From assembly GCA_023411215.1 (NCBI GenBank), contig JAEYOY010000014.1, positions 1 to 64,000 of the forward strand: 64,000 nucleotides of DNA, read 5' to 3'. This document shows, piece by piece, positions 8,630-17,742 of the stretch (within the stretch, counting starts at the first letter, position 1; every line of letters starts with the position of its first letter). The notes beneath the pieces were generated by a model. The model was not told the origin of the DNA and made no database searches. It was given only the letters and a program-made list of their open reading frames with translations. Source of the stretch: Bacillota bacterium (lineage in GTDB: Bacteria > Bacillota > Clostridia > Lachnospirales > Lachnospiraceae). Both the position numbers and the translations under genes were made by a program.

Positions 8630-8782
8630 AATCCTCCAATCTGCCGTAATCCACGATAATTTGGGCAACAGCATATATTTACATGCCTGCCCTTTGAAGT
8701 GTGTATTATGCTTTTCAATAATTCACACTAATATAGCATGCTGCCAAGACACCTCGAATTTGGGCGGTAGCACAAATTTGCC
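8630..8782. repeat. Intergenic repeat block between aldo/keto reductase and threonine aldolase
   Basis: This gap contains two related short units, GGGCAACAGCATA (about 8659) and GGGCGGTAGCACA (8762), matched by GGGCGGCAGCACA near 46715. It also contains the 15-mer TTACATGCCTGCCCT, found again at about 24254 upstream of the nucleotidase. CGAATTTG/CAAATTTG flank the second unit. No gene is visible. It looks like part of a dispersed palindromic repeat family. Confidence 0.5.
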
Positions 8783-8809
8783 GATTGAAAAATCTTTGAT
8801 TTTTCAATC
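8783..8809 (-). terminator. Hairpin at the threonine aldolase stop codon
   Basis: GATTGAAAAATC and GATTTTTCAATC form a perfect 12-base-pair stem with a 3-base loop. The stem includes the stop codon of the threonine aldolase gene (TGA at 8804-8806). A very similar 10-bp hairpin with a TTC loop lies at 46690-46712. It is likely a transcript 3' end or a processing hairpin; there is no long T-run. Confidence 0.55.
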
Positions 8810-9829
8810 TAGTCCCTGTATAAATTCTATCAAACTGTCAACGCTGCTCTGACTTGACGCCCAAGAGGTTACAAGGCGGATAGCACTATGCTCTTCATCC
8901 ACCCTATCCTGAATCTGAAAGCCGAATTTCTCAGCCATCTTATCGATCCACTCATCAGATAGAATAGGAAATATCTGATTGGAGCAGAATGGAGCATAGA
9001 AAGAAATCCCCTTGTCCGATAAAGCCCGCGCTATCTTCTCAGCCATACGGTTCGCATGGGTTCCAAGCTCATAGTAAAGTCCATTTTCAAAAAGAGCCTC
9101 AAATTGCTGACCGATTACAAACCCCTTTGCCATCATGGCTCCTCGCTGCTTGATCAGGTAGCGGAAATCCTCCCTAAGCTCCTGCTTGCAAATCACTAAT
9201 GCTTCACCGAGAAGTGCGCCGTTTTTCGTTCCTCCGATATAGAATACATCCACCAGATCAGCAATATCCTTCATGGTAAGATCATTGCTGCTACAGGTTA
9301 ATGCACTTGCTAACCGGGCACCATCTAAGAATAATAATAGGTTCTCCTGAATACATAATTCCCGGATTGCCACCAGCTCCGCTTTTGTATAGATGGTTCC
9401 AAGCTCCGTGGTATTCGACAGATATACCATCTTTGGCTGTACCATATGTTCCCCGTTATGACTTTCCAGTGCTCTACGGATACCAGCCGGTGATAGTTTG
9501 CCATCCTGATTCGGTACTGTAACCACCTTATGACCGGTAGCTTCAATCGCACCGGTTTCATGGACATTCACATGTCCGGTATCCGCAGCTATCACGCATT
9601 GATGAGGTCTAAGGAAAGAAGAGATAACCAGAAGATTCGTTTGTGTTCCTCCTGGAATAAAATGAATATCCACATCTTCTTTATGCATTTCTTTTTTGAT
9701 ATATTGCTTCGCCAGCTCACTATGAGAATCTTCTCCATAACCGGTATTCTGTTCTAGGTTCGCATGCAGCATCAGCTCAAATATACGTGGATGCGCTCCT
9801 TCACTGTAATCATTAATAAAGTTTATCAT
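8804..9829 (-). CDS. ltaE: Low-specificity L-threonine aldolase family enzyme (PLP)
   Basis: A 341-residue fold-type I PLP enzyme of the beta-eliminating lyase/threonine aldolase family, which cleaves L-threonine or allo-threonine to glycine and acetaldehyde. Visible motifs are NDYSEGAHPRI at the N-terminus, HFIPGGTQTN, HVNVHETGAIEATGH, the Asp-containing LFLDGARLASAL, and the PLP lysine in FYIGGTKNGALLGEA. The length fits the family. The start at MINFINDY is 8 bases after GGAGG; the longer frame adds 13 residues lacking a site. Downstream, the stop codon is inside a hairpin. It appears to be a single-gene unit. Confidence 0.88.
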   Translation of the reverse strand: MINFINDYSEGAHPRIFELMLHANLEQNTGYGEDSHSELAKQYIKKEMHKEDVDIHFIPGGTQTNLLVISSFLRPHQCVIAADTGHVNVHETGAIEATGHKVVTVPNQDGKLSPAGIRRALESHNGEHMVQPKMVYLSNTTELGTIYTKAELVAIRELCIQENLLLFLDGARLASALTCSSNDLTMKDIADLVDVFYIGGTKNGALLGEALVICKQELREDFRYLIKQRGAMMAKGFVIGQQFEALFENGLYYELGTHANRMAEKIARALSDKGISFYAPFCSNQIFPILSDEWIDKMAEKFGFQIQDRVDEEHSAIRLVTSWASSQSSVDSLIEFIQGLD

Positions 9830-9910
9830 TGTACTTCCTCCATTGTATTTAATTATGTTACTACTCAATTCACTCCGAGAAATCCGTAGGATTTTGAGTT
9901 AGTCAGCGCA

Positions 9911-10010
9911 AAGTATGCTATAAGCATACTTCAAATATGAGTCTTTTTCATATTTTGTGTGCATAGGCATCGTAAGATGCCCTGTAACTGTGAGGGTACT
10001 GAGCAGTTAC
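9911..10010. repeat. Cluster of four hairpins after ftsX
   Basis: Four consecutive inverted repeats lie between threonine aldolase and the ftsX stop codon: AAGTATGCT/AGCATACTT (3-base loop), AAATATGA/TCATATTT, CATC/GATG with GTAA loop, and GTAACTG/CAGTTAC (9984-10010). The last can act as the ftsX terminator on the minus strand. The density is similar to other gaps in this window. Confidence 0.6.
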
Positions 10011-10904
10011 TTAATTTTTGTCTTTTCTCATGCTGTTTAGTCCGAATAAGCTTCCCAATACTCCAAGGATTGCGCTGACAGATAATATAAAAAGGCTAAT
10101 TTCTGCCTGCAGCTGTTCCTGCTTAGGCAAGGGAATAAACGGTAATACACCATCAACCTGCCGATACCCACTGCCGATTACCAGCAGAAGTAATGCCACA
10201 GCGATAAGACCTCCGACTACCGTCATCAGTATTCCTGCTAAAACAAAGGGAAATCCGATGAAACCACCCGGTGCTCCCAGCAGTCGCAGGGTATTGATCT
10301 GCTCCCGATTATTATAGATGCCTTGTCGGATCATATGGGATATAATAATTAGGGTTGTCATACCGACTGCAAGAATGATAAAAGCTCCGACGATTTTTAC
10401 ACCATCGGTTACCTGCTTCATCTGTTCCAGTACCTCCCTGTTATCTCTTACATACTCAATTCCATCCTGCAGGGCAAGCTGTTTTGATACCTCCTCAAGC
10501 CTTGCAAGATCAATTCTGATCTCAAGAAATGCTTCAAAGGGATTCTCATCAAATAATTCGAGAATACTCGCTTCATTTCCCAACAGCTTCTCCATCTGAA
10601 GCTTTGCCTGCTCCTTCTGAACAAAACGAACCTCTACAACACCATTGATTGATTGTATCTGCCTTGTCAGCTCTTCTACCTGATCCTGATCCTCCGGATC
10701 AACCAGATATGCACTGATTTCAGCCTCCTGTTCCAGCATTATAACTATCTGATCCCCAACCGACCAGCCTGTCAGAACGATTCCAAGTAAAAACAAGATC
10801 AATCCGGTTCCCAGAATAGAGCAGAAATTCGATAATGGATTAAAACGGATGGTTCGCAATGCCTCCAGCAAAAAATACCCTATATTATAGAAAAACGTCT
10901 TCAT
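10011..10904 (-). CDS. ftsX: Cell-division ABC permease FtsX
   Basis: A 297-residue permease with one membrane helix near residues 22-45, a large extracellular loop (about 50-165) and three helices in the C-terminal half, the standard FtsX topology. FtsX with FtsE transmits cytoplasmic ATP hydrolysis to an extracellular coiled-coil partner that controls peptidoglycan hydrolysis. Its ATG overlaps the ftsE stop by 4 bases and has GAGGAGGGG upstream. The third gene of the operon encodes the expected coiled-coil partner. Confidence 0.93.
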   Translation of the reverse strand: MKTFFYNIGYFLLEALRTIRFNPLSNFCSILGTGLILFLLGIVLTGWSVGDQIVIMLEQEAEISAYLVDPEDQDQVEELTRQIQSINGVVEVRFVQKEQAKLQMEKLLGNEASILELFDENPFEAFLEIRIDLARLEEVSKQLALQDGIEYVRDNREVLEQMKQVTDGVKIVGAFIILAVGMTTLIIISHMIRQGIYNNREQINTLRLLGAPGGFIGFPFVLAGILMTVVGGLIAVALLLLVIGSGYRQVDGVLPFIPLPKQEQLQAEISLFILSVSAILGVLGSLFGLNSMRKDKN

Positions 10905-11581
10905 TCGAGCCCCTCCTCACTCCGCTGCACTGTAATCTCACCGCTATTTACTCGAATAAAGGTTGCGTCTTTCGCACCTTCAATCAGGTGAGTGGCATGG
11001 GTTGTTATTACAACAGCAGTATTACTATCCTTAAAGGAGTTTAGTAGCTCTAATATGTTTATTGCATTGTCGTGATCCAGGTTACCGGTCGGTTCATCCG
11101 CTAAGATCAATACCGGTTTTCTTGCTACCGCTCTTGCGATTGCAACTCGTTGTGCTTCACCCCATGATAAGTTCTCTACATGAGTATGTATCTTATGCTC
11201 GAGACCTACTCTTTTCAGGGTATTTTCGGCATCCTCTCTCATTCTTTTCGGAGCAATCCCGAGAAACCTCATACCCATCATGACATTCTCCAGAGCGGTT
11301 CTGCCCTCGATCAGCTTAAATTCTTGGAAGACCGGACCAATCACTTTCCGCAACCTTCTGATTCTATGTTCATTCCCTTTTTTCATTATCTCATTCAGTA
11401 CCCTTAGCTCTCCTTCACTGGAATATTCCATTCCAATCATCAGCTTCAGAAGGCTGGTTTTGCCGGAACCGCTGGGACCGGTGATATACACCAGTTCACC
11501 GGGCTTAACCGACAAACTGATATTTTTTAATGCCTTTGTCCCATCCGGGTAGATTAATGATACATCTTTTGCCTCAATCAT
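10901..11581 (-). CDS. ftsE: Cell-division ATP-binding protein FtsE with variant ABC signature
   Basis: A 226-residue ABC ATPase. The Walker A motif GPSGSGKT is at residues 35-42, the Q-loop is in PVFQEFKLI, Walker B is LILADEPTGNLD and the H-loop is VVITTHA. The signature motif reads LSWGEAQR instead of the usual LSGGEQQR; the tryptophan is clear in the DNA (TCATGGGGTGAA). Start at MIEAKDV, behind GGAAGGAGCATTT. It sits between the PcsB-like gene (18 bases upstream) and ftsX (4-base overlap). Identity is secure from context, although other small ABC ATPases share the fold. Confidence 0.92.
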   Translation of the reverse strand: MIEAKDVSLIYPDGTKALKNISLSVKPGELVYITGPSGSGKTSLLKLMIGMEYSSEGELRVLNEIMKKGNEHRIRRLRKVIGPVFQEFKLIEGRTALENVMMGMRFLGIAPKRMREDAENTLKRVGLEHKIHTHVENLSWGEAQRVAIARAVARKPVLILADEPTGNLDHDNAINILELLNSFKDSNTAVVITTHATHLIEGAKDATFIRVNSGEITVQRSEEGLE

Positions 11582-11599
11582 AAATGCTCCTTCCATCGT

Positions 11600-12730
11600 T
11601 TACCACTTCAGCTTAATGATAAATGCCAGCTGTCCTTCCTTGCTTTCCACTTCTTGAAGAATAAAATCAACTATCTCTATATCACCTGCAATTGCCGCAA
11701 AGTCTATAATCATGGGGCCCTGCTCGAACAAAGCCTGAATTGATAACTCATCTAAGGGCAGATCATAAAACGTTCCCTCCATAACCTGATATTGTATAGC
11801 ACTGTCATCGGTGATCAGGAAATTACCTCGGAGTACCAGATGCAGCTCAGGTACCGCGATCTCTACAATCCCGTCGTTAAATCGGAAGATTGTCTCTGAC
11901 ATATTGGAATTTTCTTTCAGTACACGATTAAAGGTATCCTCCTCAATAGCACCGGGTATGGTAAATAAGCCCATACCGAGATTCAAATCCTCAGCAGTAA
12001 AACGCCCCTCTCCAATGATCCGTGTCGTTTCTGATACAATTTCTGTAAACAGCTTCTTGCAATCCTCCCAAAGCAGCTGCAGATTCTGAAGCTGTTCCTC
12101 ATAATAGATACGATTCTCTTCCAAACCGGACAGGTAGGATTCCTGCTCCTGATGTGCCGCTTCCCTCTCTGACAGATTATCGCTCAATTCCACCTGTTTT
12201 ATTGTAAGCTCATCGACTTTTCCGTCCAACTGGTGTTTTTCCTCCTCCAGAAGCACCTTGTCCTTCTCCATGGAAGTTAACAGCTCTGCCACATTATGTG
12301 AAATGTCCTTAATCACATTCAAGCTTTTTAAGAATTCACTAAAACTGTCCGCGTTAAGCAATACCTCAAGATAAGTCGCGGGTCCACCCCTCTGATAAAA
12401 TACCAGCACCTTCTCCATGATTGTAAGCTTTTCATTATAATTCTGTTGCGTTCCATCTATCGTTCTCTCCAGATCCGCTACCTGCTCCTTTATCGCAGTG
12501 ATCTCGGTATTAATCCTAACTTCCTCCGCTTCAAGAGCCTCTATCTCCTTTGAGATAAGAAACAGCCGCTCCAGCACCTCCATCTCCTCTTCAGAGATGT
12601 TTTCGATTTTTTCTCTGGTATCCTCAATCGGAGCCACCTCTCCGGTGACAGGAAGTGGAGCTGCAATCATTACCGGAATGATTAAAAATGCAACTGCCAT
12701 CTTTAATTTTCGTTTCAATCGTCTTAACAT
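11600..12730 (-). CDS. PcsB/CwlO-type coiled-coil protein without a hydrolase domain
   Basis: A 376-residue exported protein. A signal peptide or anchor covers residues 1-30 (MLRRLKRKLK then a hydrophobic run). Long coiled coils span about 38-120 and 150-245, with the segment GGPATYLEVLLNADSFSEFL between them, as in PcsB and CwlO, the extracellular partners of FtsEX. Those proteins end in a CHAP or NlpC/P60 peptidoglycan hydrolase. Here residues about 250-376 instead form a Cys-free, beta-rich region with no recognisable catalytic triad. It lies immediately upstream of ftsE, so it probably is the FtsX-regulated factor. If so it would act as an activator of a separate hydrolase, as EnvC does in E. 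coli. Confidence 0.75.
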   Translation of the reverse strand: MLRRLKRKLKMAVAFLIIPVMIAAPLPVTGEVAPIEDTREKIENISEEEMEVLERLFLISKEIEALEAEEVRINTEITAIKEQVADLERTIDGTQQNYNEKLTIMEKVLVFYQRGGPATYLEVLLNADSFSEFLKSLNVIKDISHNVAELLTSMEKDKVLLEEEKHQLDGKVDELTIKQVELSDNLSEREAAHQEQESYLSGLEENRIYYEEQLQNLQLLWEDCKKLFTEIVSETTRIIGEGRFTAEDLNLGMGLFTIPGAIEEDTFNRVLKENSNMSETIFRFNDGIVEIAVPELHLVLRGNFLITDDSAIQYQVMEGTFYDLPLDELSIQALFEQGPMIIDFAAIAGDIEIVDFILQEVESKEGQLAFIIKLKW

Positions 12731-12951
12731 CTCTTCATCTCCTGAATCGTTCTGTTGATAATTATATCATCATAACCCTTTACTTTCTACTGTACAAATA
12801 GAAATTCCGTAAATTATTTACTGTGACCGCAAGCCCACTGCGACATTTTCAAAAAATTAAACTTCTCATATAACAGAGTGAATAGTCTTAACTACTACCT
12901 CTGAGACAATAGAAAGTACACTTCGCAAATGTTCCACTGTCATGAACAAAA
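12731..12951. other. Gap upstream of the PcsB-ftsEX operon
   Basis: No gene is seen. It should contain the leftward promoter of the PcsB-like/ftsEX operon, but I cannot pick one clearly. Positions 12906-12926 hold one of three copies of the conserved trailer motif (minus strand GCGAAG.GT.CTTTCT then ATTGT). Confidence 0.5.
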
Positions 12952-13004
12952 AAGAGCTATACACTGCCTTAACTGACATTACATCAAGGTAGTATATAGC
13001 CCTT
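12952..13004 (-). terminator. Terminator after the CoA-disulfide reductase fusion gene
   Basis: The arms AAGAGCTATACACTGCCTT and AAGGTAGTATATAGCCCTT pair over about 16 of 19 positions around a 15-base loop. On the minus strand the stem is followed by CTCTTTTTTG. It lies 44 bases beyond the stop codon of the 13048 gene. Confidence 0.8.
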
Positions 13005-13047
13005 TGTATATATTTATGATATTAATTACATAAGATTTCTAAGTTTC

Positions 13048-15537
13048 TTAAATAAACAGGTTCACATTAGAATCCTCTGCTTCACCTAGGTAATAACCGA
13101 CTCCACCGATTTTAACCCCATCAATCAGCTCTTCCTGCTTAAGGCCCATCACATCCATCGACATCTGGCAAGCAACAATCTCAATGCCGTTATCCATTGC
13201 CGATTGAATCAATTCTTCTAGAGAGGATATATTTTTATTCTTCATGACCATACGAATCATCTTACCACCCATGCCAAGCATATTCATGTTGGACAGCTTC
13301 AGCCTTCTGCTTCCTCTTGGCATCATAGAGCCAAACATATGATCAAGCATACCCTTCTTCACCTTCACTTTCTCCGGTTTACGAAGGATATTCAGTCCCC
13401 AGAAGGTGAAGAACATGGTTACCTTCTTCCCCATGGAAGCAGCCCCGTTAGCGATAATAAAGGAGGCTATTGCTTTATCCAGATCGCCACTGAACACCAC
13501 CATCGTCTTATTATCCTTTACAGTTGCTGATTCGATAAATTGGTTTGTAGGTTCTGGCTTCAAATTCTTTTTTATAAATGCCGTAATATTGCCACCTACT
13601 TTTGTTACCTCCAACAACTCGTTATTGGTGCGTTTACACCAGGCTTTAATATCCTCATAGAAGCCTGGATCCGAAGCGGCTACCTTAAGTATCTGACCTT
13701 CTTCCATGTCTGTCATGGAGGCTTTCACCTGCATTAACGGCCCCGGACAGCATAATCCACAGGCATCTAGGGTCTTATGAAAGGTACCGGACTGATTCAT
13801 TTCCACCTTAACAGCCTGGGTATCCGGGTATACCACCATATGTTTGGAATCAGAACCACTTAAGGGATTATGCTTATTGTTATCCTTTACCGGATCAAAC
13901 TTTAAGGAGAATGCAGTCTTGTACCCACCTGTGACATTCATAACCTGATAACCGTTCTGGCTTAGGATTCGATCCGCTACATAGCCCCGGAGTCCAACCT
14001 GGCAGTATTCCACAATCATCTTATTTGGATCCAGCTCAGACAGGCGTTCTCTTAAGCTGTCCACTGGTATATTAATTGCACCTTCGACATGACCATTCTT
14101 ATATTCCTCATCACTACGTACATCGACCAGAATATAATCCTCCTGGTTCATTGCCTTCACATCGCTCCAGGTACCAATATGACTTCTACCCTCCAGGACA
14201 TTCTGTGCCACGAAGCCTGCCATATTTACTGGATCCTTTGCTGAGGAGAAGGGTGGTGCATAGGATAATTCCAGCTCGGTCAGATCCTCTACACTACCTC
14301 CAAGACGGATTACAGTAGCAATTACATCAATTCTCTTATCTACACCATCAAATCCTACTCCCTGAGCTCCCAGAATCTTACCCTCTTCGTTGAAGATAAG
14401 CTTTAACGTCATAGGAACCGCGCCCGGATAATAGGATGCATGGGATACCGGATGGATGGTAATTGTCCGGTAATCCTGATTAGCTCTTTTTAAGGTTCTT
14501 TCATTCGCTCCTGTACTAGCTGCTGTTAAGCCAAATACCTTAATAATGGAGGTTCCCTGGGAACCTTTAAAGGTTGTGTTAAGACCTGCCACATTATCCG
14601 CCGCGATCCTGCCCTGTTTGTTAGCCGGACCGGCTAACGGAATTGCAGTCTTTAATTTTGTAATAAAATCTACCACCTCGATTGCATCACCTACTGCATA
14701 AATACCTTCGATATTTGTCTGCATTCTTTCATTCACAAGAATGTGTCCTCGGGGACCGAACGCAAGGCCACTTTCTTTCAGAAATGCGGTATCCGGTGCT
14801 ACACCGATGGCCAGAATTATCATGTCAGCGACCAACTTAGTATCACTGCTCAAGGTTACCTCAACCTTACCCTCAAAATCACGAAAGGCTTTCACTCCAT
14901 CACCCAGAATCAATCTCACACCATTCTCTGCTAATTCCTTCTCCGGTACGACAACCATATCATCATCGAAGGGGGCAAGGATATGGGGTGCTGCTTCTAC
15001 CAGACTGACATTTAAGCCTCTGTCTCTTAGGTTCTCAGCCATCTCTACACCAACAAAGCCACCACCAATAACGATAGCACTCTCGATACCCTTCTTATCG
15101 ACATAAGCCTTAATCTTATCGGTATCTGGAATATTTCTAAGTGTAAATATCTTATCACTATTAATTCCGGGGATGTTCGGGCGAAGTGCCTTCGCTCCGG
15201 GAGAAAGGATTAAATAGTCGAAGCTTTCCTCATATACGCCTTTCAGCTTACTGTTCACGGTTACTGTCTTCTTTCCCGAATCCACCTTAACTACTTCACT
15301 ATTATTACGGACGTCTATATTAAATCTTGCTTTCATTGCTTCCGGAGTTTGCACCAATAACTTGCTGCGTTCCTTAATACTCTCTCCGATATAATACGGT
15401 AATCCACAGTTTGCAAAAGATATATATTCATCCCGCTCGAACATAATAATTTCAGCCTTCTCATCCAATCTTCTCAGTCTGGCGGCAGCAGATGCTCCAC
15501 CGGCTACTCCGCCTACAATTAATACTTTCTTATTCAT
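13048..15537 (-). CDS. CoA-disulfide reductase/rhodanese/TusA/DsrE four-domain fusion
   Basis: An 829-residue flavoprotein fusion. Residues 1-450 are a pyridine-nucleotide-disulfide oxidoreductase of the CoA-disulfide reductase/NADH oxidase type: FAD motif VLIVGGVAGGASAAAR, single redox Cys44 in SFANCGLPYY, NAD motif AIVIGGGFVGVEMAENL and GDAIEV. Residues about 455-550 are a rhodanese domain with catalytic Cys in EYCQVGLRGY. About 585-660 is a TusA-like domain with the CGLCCPGPL motif, and about 675-829 is a DsrE-like domain with a cysteine in VACQMSMDVMG. Together these suggest reduction or relay of persulfide/polysulfide sulfur. The start at MNKKVLIVGG follows GGAGGGAAACGAT. It lies downstream of the ArsR gene and is probably in the same transcript. 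Confidence 0.85.
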   Translation of the reverse strand: MNKKVLIVGGVAGGASAAARLRRLDEKAEIIMFERDEYISFANCGLPYYIGESIKERSKLLVQTPEAMKARFNIDVRNNSEVVKVDSGKKTVTVNSKLKGVYEESFDYLILSPGAKALRPNIPGINSDKIFTLRNIPDTDKIKAYVDKKGIESAIVIGGGFVGVEMAENLRDRGLNVSLVEAAPHILAPFDDDMVVVPEKELAENGVRLILGDGVKAFRDFEGKVEVTLSSDTKLVADMIILAIGVAPDTAFLKESGLAFGPRGHILVNERMQTNIEGIYAVGDAIEVVDFITKLKTAIPLAGPANKQGRIAADNVAGLNTTFKGSQGTSIIKVFGLTAASTGANERTLKRANQDYRTITIHPVSHASYYPGAVPMTLKLIFNEEGKILGAQGVGFDGVDKRIDVIATVIRLGGSVEDLTELELSYAPPFSSAKDPVNMAGFVAQNVLEGRSHIGTWSDVKAMNQEDYILVDVRSDEEYKNGHVEGAINIPVDSLRERLSELDPNKMIVEYCQVGLRGYVADRILSQNGYQVMNVTGGYKTAFSLKFDPVKDNNKHNPLSGSDSKHMVVYPDTQAVKVEMNQSGTFHKTLDACGLCCPGPLMQVKASMTDMEEGQILKVAASDPGFYEDIKAWCKRTNNELLEVTKVGGNITAFIKKNLKPEPTNQFIESATVKDNKTMVVFSGDLDKAIASFIIANGAASMGKKVTMFFTFWGLNILRKPEKVKVKKGMLDHMFGSMMPRGSRRLKLSNMNMLGMGGKMIRMVMKNKNISSLEELIQSAMDNGIEIVACQMSMDVMGLKQEELIDGVKIGGVGYYLGEAEDSNVNLFI

Positions 15538-15588
15538 ATCGTTTCCCTCCATGCTTCAAGAACTACTGCGCTCTATTATTTAATATAT

Positions 15589-15876
15589 TTATACTTCTTC
15601 CTTATACAGCAAGCGAATTAGCTCAGCTACTTTTTCGTTTTTCACTTTATAATAAATTTCCAATCCACTTCTCCTACCTTCGATAATTCCTGCAGATTTC
15701 AGCTTCTGTATATGTTGTGATACGGTAGACTGTGGGGTTCCGAGACAGGATTGCATATAGGTTACATTACACTCACCCTTTTCCAATAATCCCCGTATAA
15801 TGCATATTCTAACCGGATGCGCTATGGTCTTAAGCAATTCCGCCATCTCATTATACTTATTATAATCATTGTTCAT
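15589..15876 (-). CDS. ArsR-family repressor, likely sulfur/redox sensing
   Basis: A 95-residue winged-helix regulator: MAELLKTIAHPVRICIIRGLLEKG then the recognition region GTPQSTVSQHIQKLKSAGIIEGRRSG and the wing EIYYKV. It lacks the classic metal motif ELCVCDL; its cysteines are Cys25, Cys36 and Cys44. Because it is the first gene ahead of the CoA-disulfide reductase/rhodanese fusion (51 bases upstream), control by sulfane sulfur or thiol oxidation is a reasonable inference, but the cysteine spacing does not match the SqrR/BigR pair. Start at MNNDYNK behind GAAGGCTGAAA. Its promoter carries a palindrome between -35 and -10, suggesting autoregulation. Confidence 0.85.
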   Translation of the reverse strand: MNNDYNKYNEMAELLKTIAHPVRICIIRGLLEKGECNVTYMQSCLGTPQSTVSQHIQKLKSAGIIEGRRSGLEIYYKVKNEKVAELIRLLYKEEV

Positions 15877-15923
15877 TTTCAGCCTTCTTTCTAATACTAA
15901 TATCCATTAATTAATATATTCAA

Positions 15924-15952
15924 ATAATACGATATAGTTATCGTTCTGTCAA
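15924..15952 (-). promoter_or_regulatory. Promoter with internal palindromic operator for the ArsR operon
   Basis: The minus strand reads TTGACA (15947-15952), 17 bases, TATTAT (15924-15929), 48 bases before the ArsR start codon. The spacer contains the palindrome CGATA-ACTA-TATCG (15930-15943), and ACGATA repeats just upstream of the -35 box. A repressor bound here would occlude RNA polymerase; ArsR is the obvious candidate. Confidence 0.8.
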
Positions 15953-16046
15953 CCCCACTATCGTTATATCTTAGCCTGTCTTTGTGACATTGTTACATAA
16001 TGCAGAAATATATCATCCCATATTTTGCTAATATCCATATCATTGG

Positions 16047-16075
16047 TTGAAATATTGACTTCCAAATGATATAAT
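16047..16075 (+). promoter_or_regulatory. Promoter of the receiver-histidine kinase gene
   Basis: TTGAAA (16047-16052), a 17-base spacer, then TATAAT (16070-16075), 43 bases before the ATG at 16119. It is divergent from the ArsR promoter about 95 bases away. Confidence 0.7.
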
Positions 16076-16118
16076 TGTATAAACAAATGACATCCGGCAC
16101 ATGAATGGAGGGTATAAT

Positions 16119-17411
16119 ATGAAAGTTCTTGTAGTAGATGACAGTCAATTCAACCTAACCATTGCCAAAGGATACTTAGATGATATTCCTGATATCACAC
16201 AGATTCTATTATGTAATGATCCAGTCAAGGTACAAGATATATTAAAGGAACATTTAGTTGATATTATAATCTTAGATATTATAATGCCGGTCATCTCCGG
16301 CTTGGAATTATTAGAGCAGCTGCGGACTGATCCCAGGTATGATGATATACCAATTATCATGCTTACCTCCTTGGACGATCTGGATAACTATACAAAATGC
16401 TTTGAATTGGGTGCTTTTGATTATATTAACAAGCCCATCAATGCGATTGAGTTTAATGCCAGACTCAAGGTAGCAATTGAATCAAAAAATAAATCCAACC
16501 ACCTGAAGTCATTGATTGAGGTTACCAGAAAGCAGAACGAGGAATTAAAGGAGATTAATGCAAAGCTGACAGAAGCGAAATTCAGCCTTGTACAGTCAGA
16601 GAAAATGGCAGCAATCGGACAGCTGGCTGCCGGTTTTGCTCATGAGATCAATAATCCAATGGGTTTTGTGAAAAGTAATTTTGATATCCTTCATAAATAT
16701 TTTATTCGAGTAATAGAATTCCTCACTTTTGTGCAAGATAAAATAAATAATAAGGAATTAATGAATACTACTGAAATCAACCAATGCATGACAATTGTAA
16801 GCAATAAATACAAAGCATTGAAAATTGATTTGATTCTAGACGAGCTGGAGGGCATCTTCTCTGATTCCTCAAGCGGAATAAACCGTATAACCGAAATCGT
16901 CCAATCGCTGCGTGTGTTCGCTCGCCCGGCTAAGGATGATGAGAAGGATACCAATGTATTGCTCGATTTGATTAATCAGGTCGTTTTAATTACTAGAAAT
17001 GAAGTAAAATATGTGGCGAATGTGGAGATCGATGTTCCTGACGATATCGTAATCTATTGTAACAGAATTCAATTATGCCAGGTTTTTGTCAATATTGTAC
17101 TCAATGCAGCCCAGGCCATCCATTCGCAGGAGCGTACCGACCAGGGATTGATTAAAATAATTGCCCGTAAGGAGGATCAGAATATAATTATCCGGTTTAG
17201 CGATGATGGTCCCGGCATCTCAGAAGAGTACATACTGAAGGTGTTTGAACCATTCTTCACTACTAAGGAGATTGGACAGGGAACCGGTCTAGGCTTAAGC
17301 ATATCCTATGATATCATCGTCAACAAACACGCCGGATCCATCGATGTCAAAAGCAAGCTTGGAAAAGGAGCGACCTTCATCATAACACTTCCAATTATCA
17401 CAGAGTTATGA
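16119..17411 (+). CDS. Receiver-domain histidine kinase
   Basis: A 430-residue signalling protein with an N-terminal receiver domain (residues 1-120; acidic pocket DD at 7-8, phosphoacceptor Asp53, Lys in the NKP motif). A coiled-coil linker (about 130-165) is followed by a histidine kinase: H-box [21 protein letters not shown]-box [11 protein letters not shown]1 DDGPGI, F-box FEPFFTTK, and GTGLGLSIS. There is no membrane segment or input domain, so it is a cytosolic kinase whose own receiver probably sets its activity. Start at MKVLVVDD, 7 bases after GGAGGG. The downstream receiver-HDOD protein is a likely partner. The 331-base gap suggests a separate promoter. Confidence 0.9.
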   Translation: MKVLVVDDSQFNLTIAKGYLDDIPDITQILLCNDPVKVQDILKEHLVDIIILDIIMPVISGLELLEQLRTDPRYDDIPIIMLTSLDDLDNYTKCFELGAFDYINKPINAIEFNARLKVAIESKNKSNHLKSLIEVTRKQNEELKEINAKLTEAKFSLVQSEKMAAIGQLAAGFAHEINNPMGFVKSNFDILHKYFIRVIEFLTFVQDKINNKELMNTTEINQCMTIVSNKYKALKIDLILDELEGIFSDSSSGINRITEIVQSLRVFARPAKDDEKDTNVLLDLINQVVLITRNEVKYVANVEIDVPDDIVIYCNRIQLCQVFVNIVLNAAQAIHSQERTDQGLIKIIARKEDQNIIIRFSDDGPGISEEYILKVFEPFFTTKEIGQGTGLGLSISYDIIVNKHAGSIDVKSKLGKGATFIITLPIITEL

Positions 17412-17742
17412 CACTTCATTTCGCAAGAGAGAAAGCATGGTGATGAGCTCCTCCATTCTTAAACTATTTCATGATGACTTTACTTAGAACAGACTTTATG
17501 TGAACTTCTTGAACACAGACAAGTTTACTCTAGCCTTTATTTCTAAGCACCTGTACGTAGGCTATGTAAAGAAATATCGGTATGACAGTCATTGACGCTA
17601 AAATGGCATATATTCTTAAAATCATTAATAAGATTTATGTTTATGCCTTATTACACTCCAGATACTCAGCAAGGACGGCAATCTTGTAGTAAGCTTTTCT
17701 TTCGTGGAACAACAATTTTACTGTATGAAAGGATGATGGGGT
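17412..17742. other. Gap between the two signalling genes
   Basis: No gene, strong hairpin or convincing promoter was found. A TTGACG at 17592 lacks a good -10 box at the right spacing. A translation start signal GGATGATGGGGT precedes the next gene. Confidence 0.4.
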
